Origin: DASPUH01 sp964518505
GTDB taxonomy: Bacteria; Chloroflexota; Limnocylindria; Limnocylindrales; CSP1-4
Assembly: GCA_964518505.1 (NCBI GenBank)
Contig: CAZFGT010000002.1
Coordinates: 1 to 64,000, forward strand
Direction of reading: 5' to 3'
Length of the DNA: 64,000 nt
The notes under the pieces were generated by a model. That model saw only the letters and a program-made list of their open reading frames with translations. It was not told the DNA's origin and did not search any database. The position numbers and the translations under genes were made by a program. Positions 24,909-32,437 of this stretch are shown in pieces. Numbering within the stretch: position 1 is the first letter of the stretch; each line of letters begins with the position of its first letter.

Positions 24909-25808
24909 ATGAAAGCCGGCATCATCGTGCCGCAGGGCTGGACGGGGGACTACGACGGGTGGGACGCGGCGCAGGCGTGGTCGCGGACCGTCGCCGTGGC
25001 CCGCCAGGCCGAGCGACTCGGCTTCGAGTCCATCTGGCTCTTCGACCACTTCACGACCGTCCCGCGCCCGACCGATGAGATCACCTTCGAGTCCTTCACC
25101 AGCCTGACCGCCCTCGCCGCCCTGACGTCCCGCGTGCGGCTCGGCCACATCGTCATCTGCACCGCCTTCCGCAACCCGGCCCTGACGGCCAAGATGATCA
25201 GCACCATGGACGTCATCGGCGGCGGCCGCATGGAGCTGGGCATCGGCGCCGGCTGGAAGCGCGACGAGTGGCTGGCGTATGGCTACGGCTTCCCCTCCAC
25301 CGGCGAGCGGCTGGCGGCCCTCGGCGACCACCTGGCGGTCATCACCGCGATGCTGGAACCGGGCCGGCACGTGCGGGCCACGGCCGGCGGACCGCACGCC
25401 TCGGTCAAGGGCGCCATCAACCTGCCCAAGCCGCTGCAGCAGCCGCGGGTGCCGCTCATGGTCGGCGGCAACGGGCCCAACGTCACGTGGCGGCTGGCCG
25501 CCCGCTACGCCGACGAGCTGAACCTGGACGGCCTGTCCCCGGCCGAGGTCGCCGCCGCGCTGCCGGTCATCCGTTCGCGATGCGAGGAGATCGGCCGCGA
25601 TCCGGCGAGCCTGACCATCAGCGTCCACATCTGGTGGGGCGCGGCGCCCGCGCCCGGCCAGGAACGCATCGACGTGCTGGCGGGCTACCGCGAGATCGGC
25701 GTGCGCCGCACGATGCAGTTGCTGCGGGAGAGCGCCGCGACCGACGAGGCCCTGGAAAGCTACGCCGCGGATGTCCGCGCCGCAGGCGTGGAGCTGGCCG
25801 CGTCCTGA
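24909..25808 (+). CDS. LLM-class F420-dependent oxidoreductase
   Basis: A 299-residue luciferase-like TIM-barrel enzyme. It shows MKAGIIVPQGWTGDY at the start, SIWLFDHFTTVPRPTDE, RVRLGHIVICTAFRNPALTAKM and GGGRMELGIGAGWKRDEW, all typical of the F420-dependent branch. It most resembles the enzyme at 32434 in the VICTAFRNP/VMCTAFRPA segment, so these two are close paralogues. The ATG at 24909 has a GGGAGG ribosome site; an in-frame ATG 23 codons upstream lacks one. The convergent ACT gene ends 4 nt downstream. Confidence 0.9.
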   Translation: MKAGIIVPQGWTGDYDGWDAAQAWSRTVAVARQAERLGFESIWLFDHFTTVPRPTDEITFESFTSLTALAALTSRVRLGHIVICTAFRNPALTAKMISTMDVIGGGRMELGIGAGWKRDEWLAYGYGFPSTGERLAALGDHLAVITAMLEPGRHVRATAGGPHASVKGAINLPKPLQQPRVPLMVGGNGPNVTWRLAARYADELNLDGLSPAEVAAALPVIRSRCEEIGRDPASLTISVHIWWGAAPAPGQERIDVLAGYREIGVRRTMQLLRESAATDEALESYAADVRAAGVELAAS

Positions 25809-25812
25809 GGGC

Positions 25813-26103
25813 TCAGCCCTGGTCGATGTGGAAGCCCTGGTCGGCCAGGCCCTGGCGCACCGCGGACGGGCCGCCCGCCTCGCCCAGCGCCGCGCTTTCG
25901 TGGGCCTCGAAGTCGATGCCCGCCCGTGTCAGCACCTCTTCCGCCACGACGGCATCGGAGGTCGTGAGCATCAGTGTGCCGTCGGTGTCCTCGGCCACAC
26001 CGACGATGCCGGTGATGTTGATCTGCCGCTCCGCGAGCGCACCGGCGAGGCGCGCCAGTGAGCCGGGTCGATCCTCCAGGCGTACGGTGAACCAGACTGC
26101 CAC
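25813..26103 (-). CDS. ACT-domain protein
   Basis: The 96-residue protein is essentially one ACT domain: VWFTVRLEDRPGSLARLAGALAERQINI with the Pro-Gly turn that meets amino acid ligands, then ITGIVGVAEDTDGTLMLTT. Such stand-alone ACT proteins sense amino acids. The start is the GTG at 26103, chosen because GGAGG lies 5 nt upstream; a longer reading would cross the structured leader. Expression is likely controlled by the leader RNA at 26109-26197, in which that ribosome site is sequestered. Confidence 0.82.
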   Translation of the reverse strand: MAVWFTVRLEDRPGSLARLAGALAERQINITGIVGVAEDTDGTLMLTTSDAVVAEEVLTRAGIDFEAHESAALGEAGGPSAVRQGLADQGFHIDQG

Positions 26104-26108
26104 GCGCA

Positions 26109-26197
26109 CCTCCGGACAAGAAGAACGCCCGGAGGGACCGAGCGCCCCGCGACCGTTGAGACGATCTCGGGTCGGGTTCGCATCAGCCTCTCCGGGC
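26109..26197 (-). promoter_or_regulatory. Candidate riboswitch controlling the ACT gene
   Basis: In the reverse-strand RNA, GCCCGGAG (26197-26190) can pair perfectly with CUCCGGGC (26134-26127), closing a 71-nt domain. Inside lies a stem CGACC/GGUCG (26174-26170 with 26154-26150) stacked on GAGA/UCUC. The alternative is a 9-bp hairpin CCUCCGGGC/GUCCGGAGG (26135-26109, loop of 9) that hides the GGAGG ribosome site. Both use 26134-26127, so they exclude each other. Formation of the first helix would free translation. I cannot match it to a known riboswitch class. Confidence 0.55.
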
Positions 26198-26204
26198 AAC
26201 CACC

Positions 26205-26233
26205 ACGCTACGCCGCCGGACGGGCTGGGTCAA
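26205..26233 (-). promoter_or_regulatory. Promoter of the ACT gene leader (-35 TTGACC, -10 TAGCGT)
   Basis: TTGACC (26233-26228) and TAGCGT (26210-26205) are separated by exactly 17 nt. The predicted transcription start near 26198 coincides with the first base of the leader's closing helix. Confidence 0.65.
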
Positions 26234-26323
26234 CGGGAGTTATCCACGAATCGTGGCCCAGGTGGCGCGCTTCTCCACCATGGCCAGCGCCGTAGTGGAT
26301 GGCCGGTGGACAGGCCTCGCTGG

Positions 26324-26329
26324 TAGGCT
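26324..26329 (+). promoter_or_regulatory. -10 box TAGGCT of xthA, leaderless type
   Basis: TAGGCT ends 6 nt before the ATG at 26336; the same box and spacing precede the S9 peptidase gene at 44464. Confidence 0.6.
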
Positions 26330-26335
26330 CGCCGC

Positions 26336-27145
26336 ATGCGGATCGCGACGTGGAATGTCAACTCACTCCGGGCCCGCCTGGACAAGGTCGTCGGGTGGCT
26401 GGCGACCGCCGAGCCGGACGTCCTGCTGATGCAGGAGACCAAGCTGGCCGACGAGGCGTCCCCGGACATGGCCTTCGGCATGGCCGGCTACACGTTGGCC
26501 CACCACGGTGAGGGACGCTGGAACGGCGTCGCGATCGCCTCGCGGGTGGGGCTGGACGCGGTCGTCGCCAACTTCGGCGATGGGCCCCTGCGGCCGGCCA
26601 GCACGGAGACCCAGGATGACGAGCCGGCGTCCGAGGCACGGATGGTCGCGGCGACCTGCGGCGGCATCCGGGTCGTCAGCCTCTACGCGCCCAACGGCCG
26701 GGAGCTGGACACGCCCTTCTACGCCGCCAAGCTGGCCTGGTTCGAGCGCCTGCTGGCCTGGCTGAGGGCGTCCGCTTCGCCCGACGAACCACTGGTCCTG
26801 GGCGGTGACCTGAACGTGGCTCCCGGTGACCTGGACGTGTACGACCCGGCCGTCTACGTGGGCACGACCCACACCTCACCTCGCGAGCGGGCGGCCTTCC
26901 AGGCGCTGCTGGACTGGGGCCTGGTCGACGCCTACCGGCTCCGCCATCCCGAGGGCGGCCGCTACACGTGGTGGGACTACCGGGCGGGCAACTTCCACAA
27001 GGGCCTGGGCATGCGCATCGACCACCTCCTGGTGACGCGCCCGCTGGTGGCCCGCATCGCCGCCGCGGAGATCGATCGGGATGCCCGCAAGGGGCCGACG
27101 CCGTCCGACCACGCCCCGATGTGGATCGACGTGGCCGACGCCTGA
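26336..27145 (+). CDS. xthA: Exodeoxyribonuclease III
   Basis: The 269-residue enzyme is an Xth-type AP endonuclease and 3'-5' exonuclease of base excision repair. Active-site residues are visible: Asn in MRIATWNVNS, Glu34 in LMQETK, the Tyr in VVSLYAPNGRE, Asp-x-Asn in GGDLNVAPGDLDV, the Asp in MRIDHLLV, and the closing Asp-His in TPSDHAPMWID. The length is normal. A leaderless promoter precedes it, and the DsbA-like gene follows after 72 nt. Confidence 0.96.
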   Translation: MRIATWNVNSLRARLDKVVGWLATAEPDVLLMQETKLADEASPDMAFGMAGYTLAHHGEGRWNGVAIASRVGLDAVVANFGDGPLRPASTETQDDEPASEARMVAATCGGIRVVSLYAPNGRELDTPFYAAKLAWFERLLAWLRASASPDEPLVLGGDLNVAPGDLDVYDPAVYVGTTHTSPRERAAFQALLDWGLVDAYRLRHPEGGRYTWWDYRAGNFHKGLGMRIDHLLVTRPLVARIAAAEIDRDARKGPTPSDHAPMWIDVADA

Positions 27146-27217
27146 CCCGGCGGAGCGGCAGATTCCCTGCCGCACGGCTACCCTTGCAGCAATACGTCCG
27201 CCTCATGGAGCCGCAAG

Positions 27218-28069
27218 GTGCCCCCTCCCCGCCAGAAGACCGTGCCCCCGGAGTCGCGCCGTGCGCGTCGCGAGTCGCAGCGCGAGGCACGCCGGGAGGC
27301 GCGTGACCGCGACGTCGCCCGACGGCGGGTCGCCGAGCAGCGGCGCATCTCGCCGGTCGTCTGGCTGTCCGGCGCGGCCGTCGTCCTGGCCCTCCTCGTG
27401 GTGGGCGTCCTGTTCCTGGCCAACCAGCACGGCCCGCCCGCCGAGCTGATCCCGCCCGGCACGAGTTCGCCGGTCGCCCTCGCCGATGGCAAGACCCTGG
27501 GCGCCAGCGGCGCGCCCGTGACCATCGACCTGTGGGCCGACTTCCAGTGCCCCTTCTGCGGCAGCTTCTCGCAGCAGACGGAGCCACAGCTGGTCTCCAC
27601 GTACGTGGCCACTGGCAAGGCCAAGCTGGTCTTCCACGACTTCGCCTTCGTGGGCCAGGAGTCAACGGATGCGGCCGTGGCCGCCACCTGCGCCGAGCAA
27701 CAGGGCAAGTTCTGGCCGTTCCATGACTACCTCTATGCCAACCAGGGGGCGGTGGAGAACGAAGGGGCCTTTGCCCCGGCGCGCCTGCTCCAGATCGCGG
27801 TCGCGGTCGGCCTGGACCAGGCCACCTACAGCTCGTGCATCTCCAACAGCGCCACGCTGCAACAGGTGACCCAGGAGCATCAGCAGGGCATCGGCGCCGG
27901 CGTGACCGGCACGCCCACCATCTTCATCAACAGCCAGGCCCAGAGCGCCTATGACCTGGCGAGCCTGAGCGCCGCGATCGACAAGGCCTACGGCAACTCC
28001 ACGCCCGCGCCGCTGCCGTCAGGGGCTGCCACGCCCAGCTCGAGCCTGGCGGCCAGCCCCTCCTCGTGA
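27218..28069 (+). CDS. Membrane-anchored DsbA-like thioredoxin
   Basis: This 283-residue protein has a highly basic N-terminus (residues 11-43), one membrane helix (about 46-68) and an external DsbA/DSBA-like thioredoxin domain with the active site C111-PF-C114 in ADFQCPFCGSF and the cis-Pro loop TGTPTIFIN. It should introduce disulfides into exported proteins. The VKOR gene overlaps its stop by GTGA, and VKOR would reoxidise it. The GTG start has GGAG 7 nt upstream; TACCCT at 27179-27184 is a likely -10 box. A Ser/Pro-rich tail ends the protein. Confidence 0.92.
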   Translation: MPPPRQKTVPPESRRARRESQREARREARDRDVARRRVAEQRRISPVVWLSGAAVVLALLVVGVLFLANQHGPPAELIPPGTSSPVALADGKTLGASGAPVTIDLWADFQCPFCGSFSQQTEPQLVSTYVATGKAKLVFHDFAFVGQESTDAAVAATCAEQQGKFWPFHDYLYANQGAVENEGAFAPARLLQIAVAVGLDQATYSSCISNSATLQQVTQEHQQGIGAGVTGTPTIFINSQAQSAYDLASLSAAIDKAYGNSTPAPLPSGAATPSSSLAASPSS

Positions 28070-28533
28070 CCGTGCGCGCGCCCGTGCAGGGCGCCACCAC
28101 GACGACCACGACGGCATGGCGTGGCGTACCCGTGATGCTGGGCATCGCGGTGATCGGCCTGGCTATCGCGTCGTACCTGACCGTGACCAAGCTGGCCGGT
28201 GGCTCGCCCATCTGCGGGCCCCTGCAGGGATGCGAGACGGTCGACGCCAGCGCTTACAGCAGCATCCTGGGCATCCCCACGGCGGCGTTCGGCATCGTCT
28301 ACTCGGTGCTGATCATCGTCGCCACGGCCGCCTGGTCCCGCCGCGGGGACCGGCGCATCCTGCTCGCCGCCTACGCCGTGAGCCTGGTCGGGGTGGTGAT
28401 GGAGGGCTTCTTCGTCTACCTGCAGGTGGCGGTCATCCACGCCGTCTGCGTGTGGTGCGCCGGCTACGGCCTGACCGTGGTGGCCGGCTTCGTGGCCAAC
28501 ATCATCGCCCTGCGGCGACCTGCGCCGGCCTGA
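28066..28533 (+). CDS. Vitamin K epoxide reductase family protein (VKOR)
   Basis: A 155-residue four-helix membrane protein that passes electrons from the DsbA partner to quinone. The redox Cys pairs are C50/C56 in SPICGPLQGCETVD and C128-VW-C131 in HAVCVWCAGY; the conserved loop Ser is likely in YSSILGIPTAAFG. It is translationally coupled to the DsbA-like gene, giving a complete oxidative folding pair. The last 32 nt overlap the convergent MBL gene. Confidence 0.93.
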   Translation: MTVRAPVQGATTTTTTAWRGVPVMLGIAVIGLAIASYLTVTKLAGGSPICGPLQGCETVDASAYSSILGIPTAAFGIVYSVLIIVATAAWSRRGDRRILLAAYAVSLVGVVMEGFFVYLQVAVIHAVCVWCAGYGLTVVAGFVANIIALRRPAPA

Positions 28534-29086
28534 CCCGGAACGGCCGGCCGTGGCCGGGGATGACCACGTCGGCCGCCGCCAGCACGCGCGCCCGTCCGAC
28601 TTCCAACGCGGCCTGGTCCCACGCCAGCGGGTCGATGCGCGGCGTGCGGTCGCCCCGCCACCACAGGTGGGTCAGGGCGTAGACGCCATCCACGGCATCG
28701 ACCATGAGCGTCGCGTCCGCCTCGCTGTGGCCGGGGGTCAGCCACAGCACCGCGTGCGGCGAGAGGTGGTAGCCGTCACCGTCGTGGTCGAGCCACAGGT
28801 CGTCGCGGTAGCGGGCCCAGAAGTCGACCACCTCCGCGTTGGGGAAGAGGGCCGCATTGAGCGTGTGGTCGGGATGATGGTGCGAGAGGAACACGTGGGT
28901 CACGTCGGCCGGCCTCACGCCCAGGCGGCGCAGGGGCTCCAGGATGCGGCCGCGCCGGGCGACCATCCCCGGGTCGGCCACGATCAGCGCGTCGCCGTCA
29001 CGGATGAACGTGACGCTGCTGCCGACGCGGCCGTCGTCGCGCGCGTAGCCGCTGACCAGGCGGTGGACGGTGGCCGTGCCGGGCAT
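28502..29086 (-). CDS. MBL-fold metallo-hydrolase
   Basis: The 194-residue protein has the metallo-beta-lactamase fold with the metal motif HHHPDH at residues 69-74, a further His in LTPGHSEADATL, and the closing VIPGHGRPF. It is short, like MBLAC1-type hydrolases, with no signal peptide. The substrate is unknown. Its ATG lies 2 nt after the stop of the FMN dehydrogenase gene, so the two form an operon and may act on one pathway. Confidence 0.87.
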   Translation of the reverse strand: MPGTATVHRLVSGYARDDGRVGSSVTFIRDGDALIVADPGMVARRGRILEPLRRLGVRPADVTHVFLSHHHPDHTLNAALFPNAEVVDFWARYRDDLWLDHDGDGYHLSPHAVLWLTPGHSEADATLMVDAVDGVYALTHLWWRGDRTPRIDPLAWDQAALEVGRARVLAAADVVIPGHGRPFRVRPAQVAAGR

Positions 29087-29088
29087 CC

Positions 29089-30126
29089 TCAGCGGACCCG
29101 GTCGCGGGTCAGCTGGGCCACCGTCGGGGCACCCAGCAGGGCCATCGCCAGGCGGATCTCGTGGTCCAGGATCTCCAGGCAGCGGTTCACGCCGGCCTCG
29201 CCGCCCGCCGCCAGGGCGTAGAGGTAGGGCCGCGCCACCATCACCGCCCTCGCGCCCATGGCCAGCGCCATCACCACGTCAGTGCCGCGCCGCACGCCGC
29301 CGTCCAGGTAGACCTCCGCCCGCCCGCCCACCGCCTCCACGACGGCCTCGAGGACGTCGAGCGAGGCCGGCGCGCGGTCCAGCTGGCGGCCGCCGTGGTT
29401 GGAGACGACGATGGCGGCCGCGCCGTGCTCGACGGCCCGTGTCGCGTCGGCCGGGTCCAGGATGCCCTTGATGACGAGTGGCAGGTCGGACAGCGACCGC
29501 AGCCAGGCCAGGTCGTCCCATGTGACCGAAGGATCGACCTGGCCCCCGATGCCCTCGAGGAAGTCGGCGCCGGCCATGGGCCCGACATTGCCCATCTCAC
29601 CCGGCTGCAGCACGGGGTCCCGCAGCTCCCGCTCGCGGTAGCCGGCCTGTGGCAGGTCCACCGTGACCATCAGCGCCTTGTAGCCCGCCCCGGCCGCGCG
29701 CGCCACGAGTTCGGCGGTGCGGCCCCGGTCGCGCAGCACGTACAGCTGGAACCAGCGCGTCCCGCGGCCCGCCGCGGCCACCGTCTCCAGCGATCGATTG
29801 GCGAACGTCGAGAGGCAGTAGATGAGCTTGGCGCGCGACGCGGCACGGGCCGGCACGAACTCGCCCTCCGGATGGGCCAGGCCCTGCAGCGCGGCCGGGG
29901 CCAGGGCCACCGGCAGCGAGACGGTCGTGCCCAGCATCGTCGTGCTCGGGTCGACCGTGCTCACGTCCACCAACACGCGCGGGATCAGCGTCCGCCGGTC
30001 GAACGCGGCCTCGTTCTCACGCAGCGTGTGCTCGTCCCAGGCCCCGCCCGCGTAATAGGCATACGCCGCCGCCGACAGCCGTTCCCGGGCCAGCGCCTCG
30101 AAGCCGCGCAGGCTCTGCACATCCAT
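29089..30126 (-). CDS. FMN-dependent alpha-hydroxyacid dehydrogenase/oxidase
   Basis: A 345-residue TIM-barrel flavoenzyme of the lactate/glycolate oxidase family. Marks include AYAYYAGGAWDEHTLREN near the start, the substrate loop with RWFQLYVLRDR, LPLVIKGILDPADA with the FMN-contacting Lys, the active-site VVSNHGGRQLDRAPAS with the catalytic His and Arg, and EVYLDGGVRRGTDV that holds the FMN phosphate. It oxidises a 2-hydroxy acid. I start at the ATG at 30126, since TACCCT lies 7 nt before it. The MBL hydrolase gene follows. Confidence 0.9.
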   Translation of the reverse strand: MDVQSLRGFEALARERLSAAAYAYYAGGAWDEHTLRENEAAFDRRTLIPRVLVDVSTVDPSTTMLGTTVSLPVALAPAALQGLAHPEGEFVPARAASRAKLIYCLSTFANRSLETVAAAGRGTRWFQLYVLRDRGRTAELVARAAGAGYKALMVTVDLPQAGYRERELRDPVLQPGEMGNVGPMAGADFLEGIGGQVDPSVTWDDLAWLRSLSDLPLVIKGILDPADATRAVEHGAAAIVVSNHGGRQLDRAPASLDVLEAVVEAVGGRAEVYLDGGVRRGTDVVMALAMGARAVMVARPYLYALAAGGEAGVNRCLEILDHEIRLAMALLGAPTVAQLTRDRVR

Positions 30127-30133
30127 GTAGGTG

Positions 30134-30139
30134 AGGGTA
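30134..30139 (-). promoter_or_regulatory. -10 box TACCCT, leaderless type
   Basis: On the reverse strand TACCCT ends 7 nt before the ATG at 30126. Confidence 0.6.
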
Positions 30140-30177
30140 GCCCACACGGCGGTGCCGGGGGGCCTCGGGTTCGTCGG

Positions 30178-30183
30178 TATCAT
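30178..30183 (+). promoter_or_regulatory. -10 box TATCAT of the aquaporin gene
   Basis: TATCAT here lies about 50 nt before the ATG at 30234, leaving a leader of about 45 nt that contains a GGGAGG ribosome site. Confidence 0.45.
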
Positions 30184-30233
30184 GGGCACGAGGCATGGCC
30201 GGCGCGCGCCCGCCGGCTCGCAGGGAGGTCCAG

Positions 30234-30902
30234 ATGCAGGGTCCATTGAACCTGAGGGCATGCGCCGCCGAACTCGTCGGGACGTTCCTCTTCTTCGCCA
30301 TCGGCTTCATGGCCGTCCAGTCCACGGTGGCGCTGCAGGCGCCGGTGCTGGTGGTCGTGCCGTTCGCCTTCGGGCTCGGTCTGCTGGCGGCCATCGCCGC
30401 CTTCGGGCCGGTGTCCGGCGGCCATTTCAACCCGGCCGTGACCATCGCCATGGTCCTGGACGGCCGGACGAGCGTCCTCGACGCCGTCGGCTATATCGTG
30501 GCCCAGGTCTTGGGCGGCATCGGCTCGGCGCTGCTGGTGCTGATCCTGTTCGACCAGGATGCCGTGAAGGGCGTCATCACCAGCCCGGGCCATGGCTTCA
30601 CCGACATCCAGGCCCTCATCCTGGAGACGGTGCTCACGGCCGTCTTCATCCTCATCATCCTGGCGTCCAGCAAGAAGGCGCCGGCCATGGCCGGCCTCGT
30701 CATCCCGCTCACGCTGGTGGCCATCCACTTCGCCGCCGTGCCGTTCAGCGGCTCGTCGGTCAACCCGGCCCGGTCGATCGGGCCGGCCCTGCTGGGTGGC
30801 GACCTGAGCTCGCTGTGGATCTACCTCGTCGGACCCATCGTGGGGGCCGTGATCGGGTGGGCCGTGTGGGTCCTCGTGGCGCGGGACGAACGCCCCGCCT
30901 GA
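30234..30902 (+). CDS. Aquaporin / MIP-family channel
   Basis: The 222-residue membrane protein has six helices and both half-helix NPA motifs, GGHFNPAVT (about residue 61) and SSVNPARSIGPAL (about residue 180). These define the aquaporin/glycerol facilitator family. The residues before the second NPA (PFSGSS) and its short length favour a water channel, but glycerol passage cannot be excluded. The ATG has GGGAGG 5 nt upstream. The convergent DinB gene ends 3 nt away. Confidence 0.92.
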   Translation: MQGPLNLRACAAELVGTFLFFAIGFMAVQSTVALQAPVLVVVPFAFGLGLLAAIAAFGPVSGGHFNPAVTIAMVLDGRTSVLDAVGYIVAQVLGGIGSALLVLILFDQDAVKGVITSPGHGFTDIQALILETVLTAVFILIILASSKKAPAMAGLVIPLTLVAIHFAAVPFSGSSVNPARSIGPALLGGDLSSLWIYLVGPIVGAVIGWAVWVLVARDERPA

Positions 30903-30905
30903 CCC

Positions 30906-31439
30906 TCAGCCGGCCGGCGGCCGCACCGCGGCGAGGGCCCGGCGCGCCTGCTCCAGGTGGAACCGGTCATGGCCGGCGATGAGGCGGAACGACAGGTCGT
31001 AACTCTCGGGGCCTCGCTCGTCGTGGAGTCCCACCCGCTGTCGCTCGGCTTCCGGCGTGCGCTGCCAGAGGGCCAGGTTGGCGGCGCGCAGGGCGGTGAA
31101 CTGGGCCAGGAGATCGGTCGGGTCGTCCTCGTTGTGGCGCAGCCGGTCCACCCACAGGTCCTGGTCGTAGCCGGGCAGGCGCGGCGCATCGTGGGCCAGG
31201 GTGAAGCGGTAGCGGCCGCTGTAGACGATCTCGGCATCCAGGATGTGGCCGGCCACTTCCAGGACCGACCACTCGGCCGGCTCCGGCCGCTGGCGGATCA
31301 CTGAGGCCACATCGGTCAGGACCGCCCGCAGGCTCGGCAGGGTCGCCGCCTGGGCCAGGAGGGGGTCGTCCGACCCGAGCAGGGCCAGCAGCATGGCCTG
31401 GTACGCCGAGGGCGCGGCGACAGGGTCGGGACTGATCAC
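30906..31439 (-). CDS. DinB-family protein
   Basis: This 177-residue protein has the four-helix DinB/YfiT pattern. Putative metal His residues occur in LEVAGHILDAE (His about 70) and LIAGHDRFHLEQ (two His about residues 156 and 160), the three-His arrangement of the family. Members are metal-dependent transferases, some using bacillithiol or mycothiol. The GTG start at 31439 has GGAGGA 6 nt upstream. It is divergent from the DNA glycosylase gene. Confidence 0.82.
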   Translation of the reverse strand: MISPDPVAAPSAYQAMLLALLGSDDPLLAQAATLPSLRAVLTDVASVIRQRPEPAEWSVLEVAGHILDAEIVYSGRYRFTLAHDAPRLPGYDQDLWVDRLRHNEDDPTDLLAQFTALRAANLALWQRTPEAERQRVGLHDERGPESYDLSFRLIAGHDRFHLEQARRALAAVRPPAG

Positions 31440-31531
31440 GCGCGATCCTCCATGCGGCCGGGCCGGTCGACCCGTGGGCCTCCGGCGCATCGTCGCAGAT
31501 GCGCCCCCGGCGCGCCGCATACTCGACGCCC

Positions 31532-32437
31532 ATGGCCGTCCGCTCGCTCACCCTGACCGGTCCGCTCGACCTGATGCGGACGTTGGGGCCGCTCCGCCAC
31601 GGACCCTATGACCCGACCATCAGGCTCGCCCCGACCGAGGTGTGGCGCACCTCACGGACGCCGGCGGGCGTCTCCACGCTGCACGCGCGGCTGGCCGGTT
31701 CGACCGTGGAAGCCGAAGCGTGGGGCCCCGGCGCGGCCTGGGAGCTGGACCACCTGCCCGAACTCCTCGGCCAGGCCGACCGATCGGACGCACTGGTGCC
31801 CCGCCATCCCCTGGTGGGCGACCTCGTGCGCCGCTTTCCGGGCGTGCGCCTCACCCGAACTGGTCGCGTGTTCGAGGCGCTGGTGCCGGGGGTCATCGAG
31901 CAGAAGATCACCGGTGTCGAGGCAGGGCGGATCTACCGCCGGCTGGTGTGGAGCCACGGCAGCCCGGCTCCCGGACCGGGAGCGAGCGCCGGCCTCGTCG
32001 TGCCACCCGAGCCTCGCCGCCTGGCCACCCTCCCCTACCACGCCTACCACCCGCTGGGTCTGGAGCAGCGGCGCGCCGATGTCCTGCGCCGCGTCGGCGT
32101 CCTCGCCGCCCGGCTGGAGGCGAGTCTCGCTGAGGGGCCCGAGCAGGCCCGCGTCCGCCTCCAGGCGGTGGCGGGGATCGGGCCCTGGACGGCCGCGGAG
32201 GCGACCCGCATCGCGCTCGGGGATCCCGACGCGGTCAGCGTCGGCGACTTCCATCTGCCGAGCCTGGTGGCGTTCGCGCTGGCCGGCGAGACCGAGGCGG
32301 ACGACGCGCGGATGCTGGAGCTGCTGGAGCCGTATCGCGGTCAGCGGGCCCGCGTCGTGCGTCTGCTCGAGCTGGGTGGACGCTCGCGAGCCCGCCGCGC
32401 GCCGCGCATGGCGGCCCGCACGATCGAGCGCCTCTAG
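31532..32437 (+). CDS. HhH-GPD DNA glycosylase (3-methyladenine type)
   Basis: The 301-residue protein is an AlkA-like base excision enzyme. The helix-hairpin-helix is LQAVAGIGPWTAAEATRIAL and the catalytic Asp follows in DAVSVGDFHLPSLV. The N-terminal half is a diverged sheet domain (TLTGPLDLMRTLGPLRHG), as in actinobacterial AlkA relatives. The start at 31532 is backed by a TACTCG sequence 6 nt upstream; its last base is weak. The stop shares CTAG with the convergent LLM gene. Confidence 0.87.
   Translation: MAVRSLTLTGPLDLMRTLGPLRHGPYDPTIRLAPTEVWRTSRTPAGVSTLHARLAGSTVEAEAWGPGAAWELDHLPELLGQADRSDALVPRHPLVGDLVRRFPGVRLTRTGRVFEALVPGVIEQKITGVEAGRIYRRLVWSHGSPAPGPGASAGLVVPPEPRRLATLPYHAYHPLGLEQRRADVLRRVGVLAARLEASLAEGPEQARVRLQAVAGIGPWTAAEATRIALGDPDAVSVGDFHLPSLVAFALAGETEADDARMLELLEPYRGQRARVVRLLELGGRSRARRAPRMAARTIERL

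Noticed and set aside
26104..26200. Leader before the ACT gene as a T-box or glycine riboswitch
   Set aside because: A GGCUGAUGCGAACC fragment resembles T-box stem I, but there is no UGGN antiterminator bulge and the domain is too short. Glycine aptamer core sequences are missing.
26240..26248. DnaA-box-like TTATCCACG
   Set aside because: A single near-match in a GC-rich genome with no cluster, no dnaA or dnaN neighbour.
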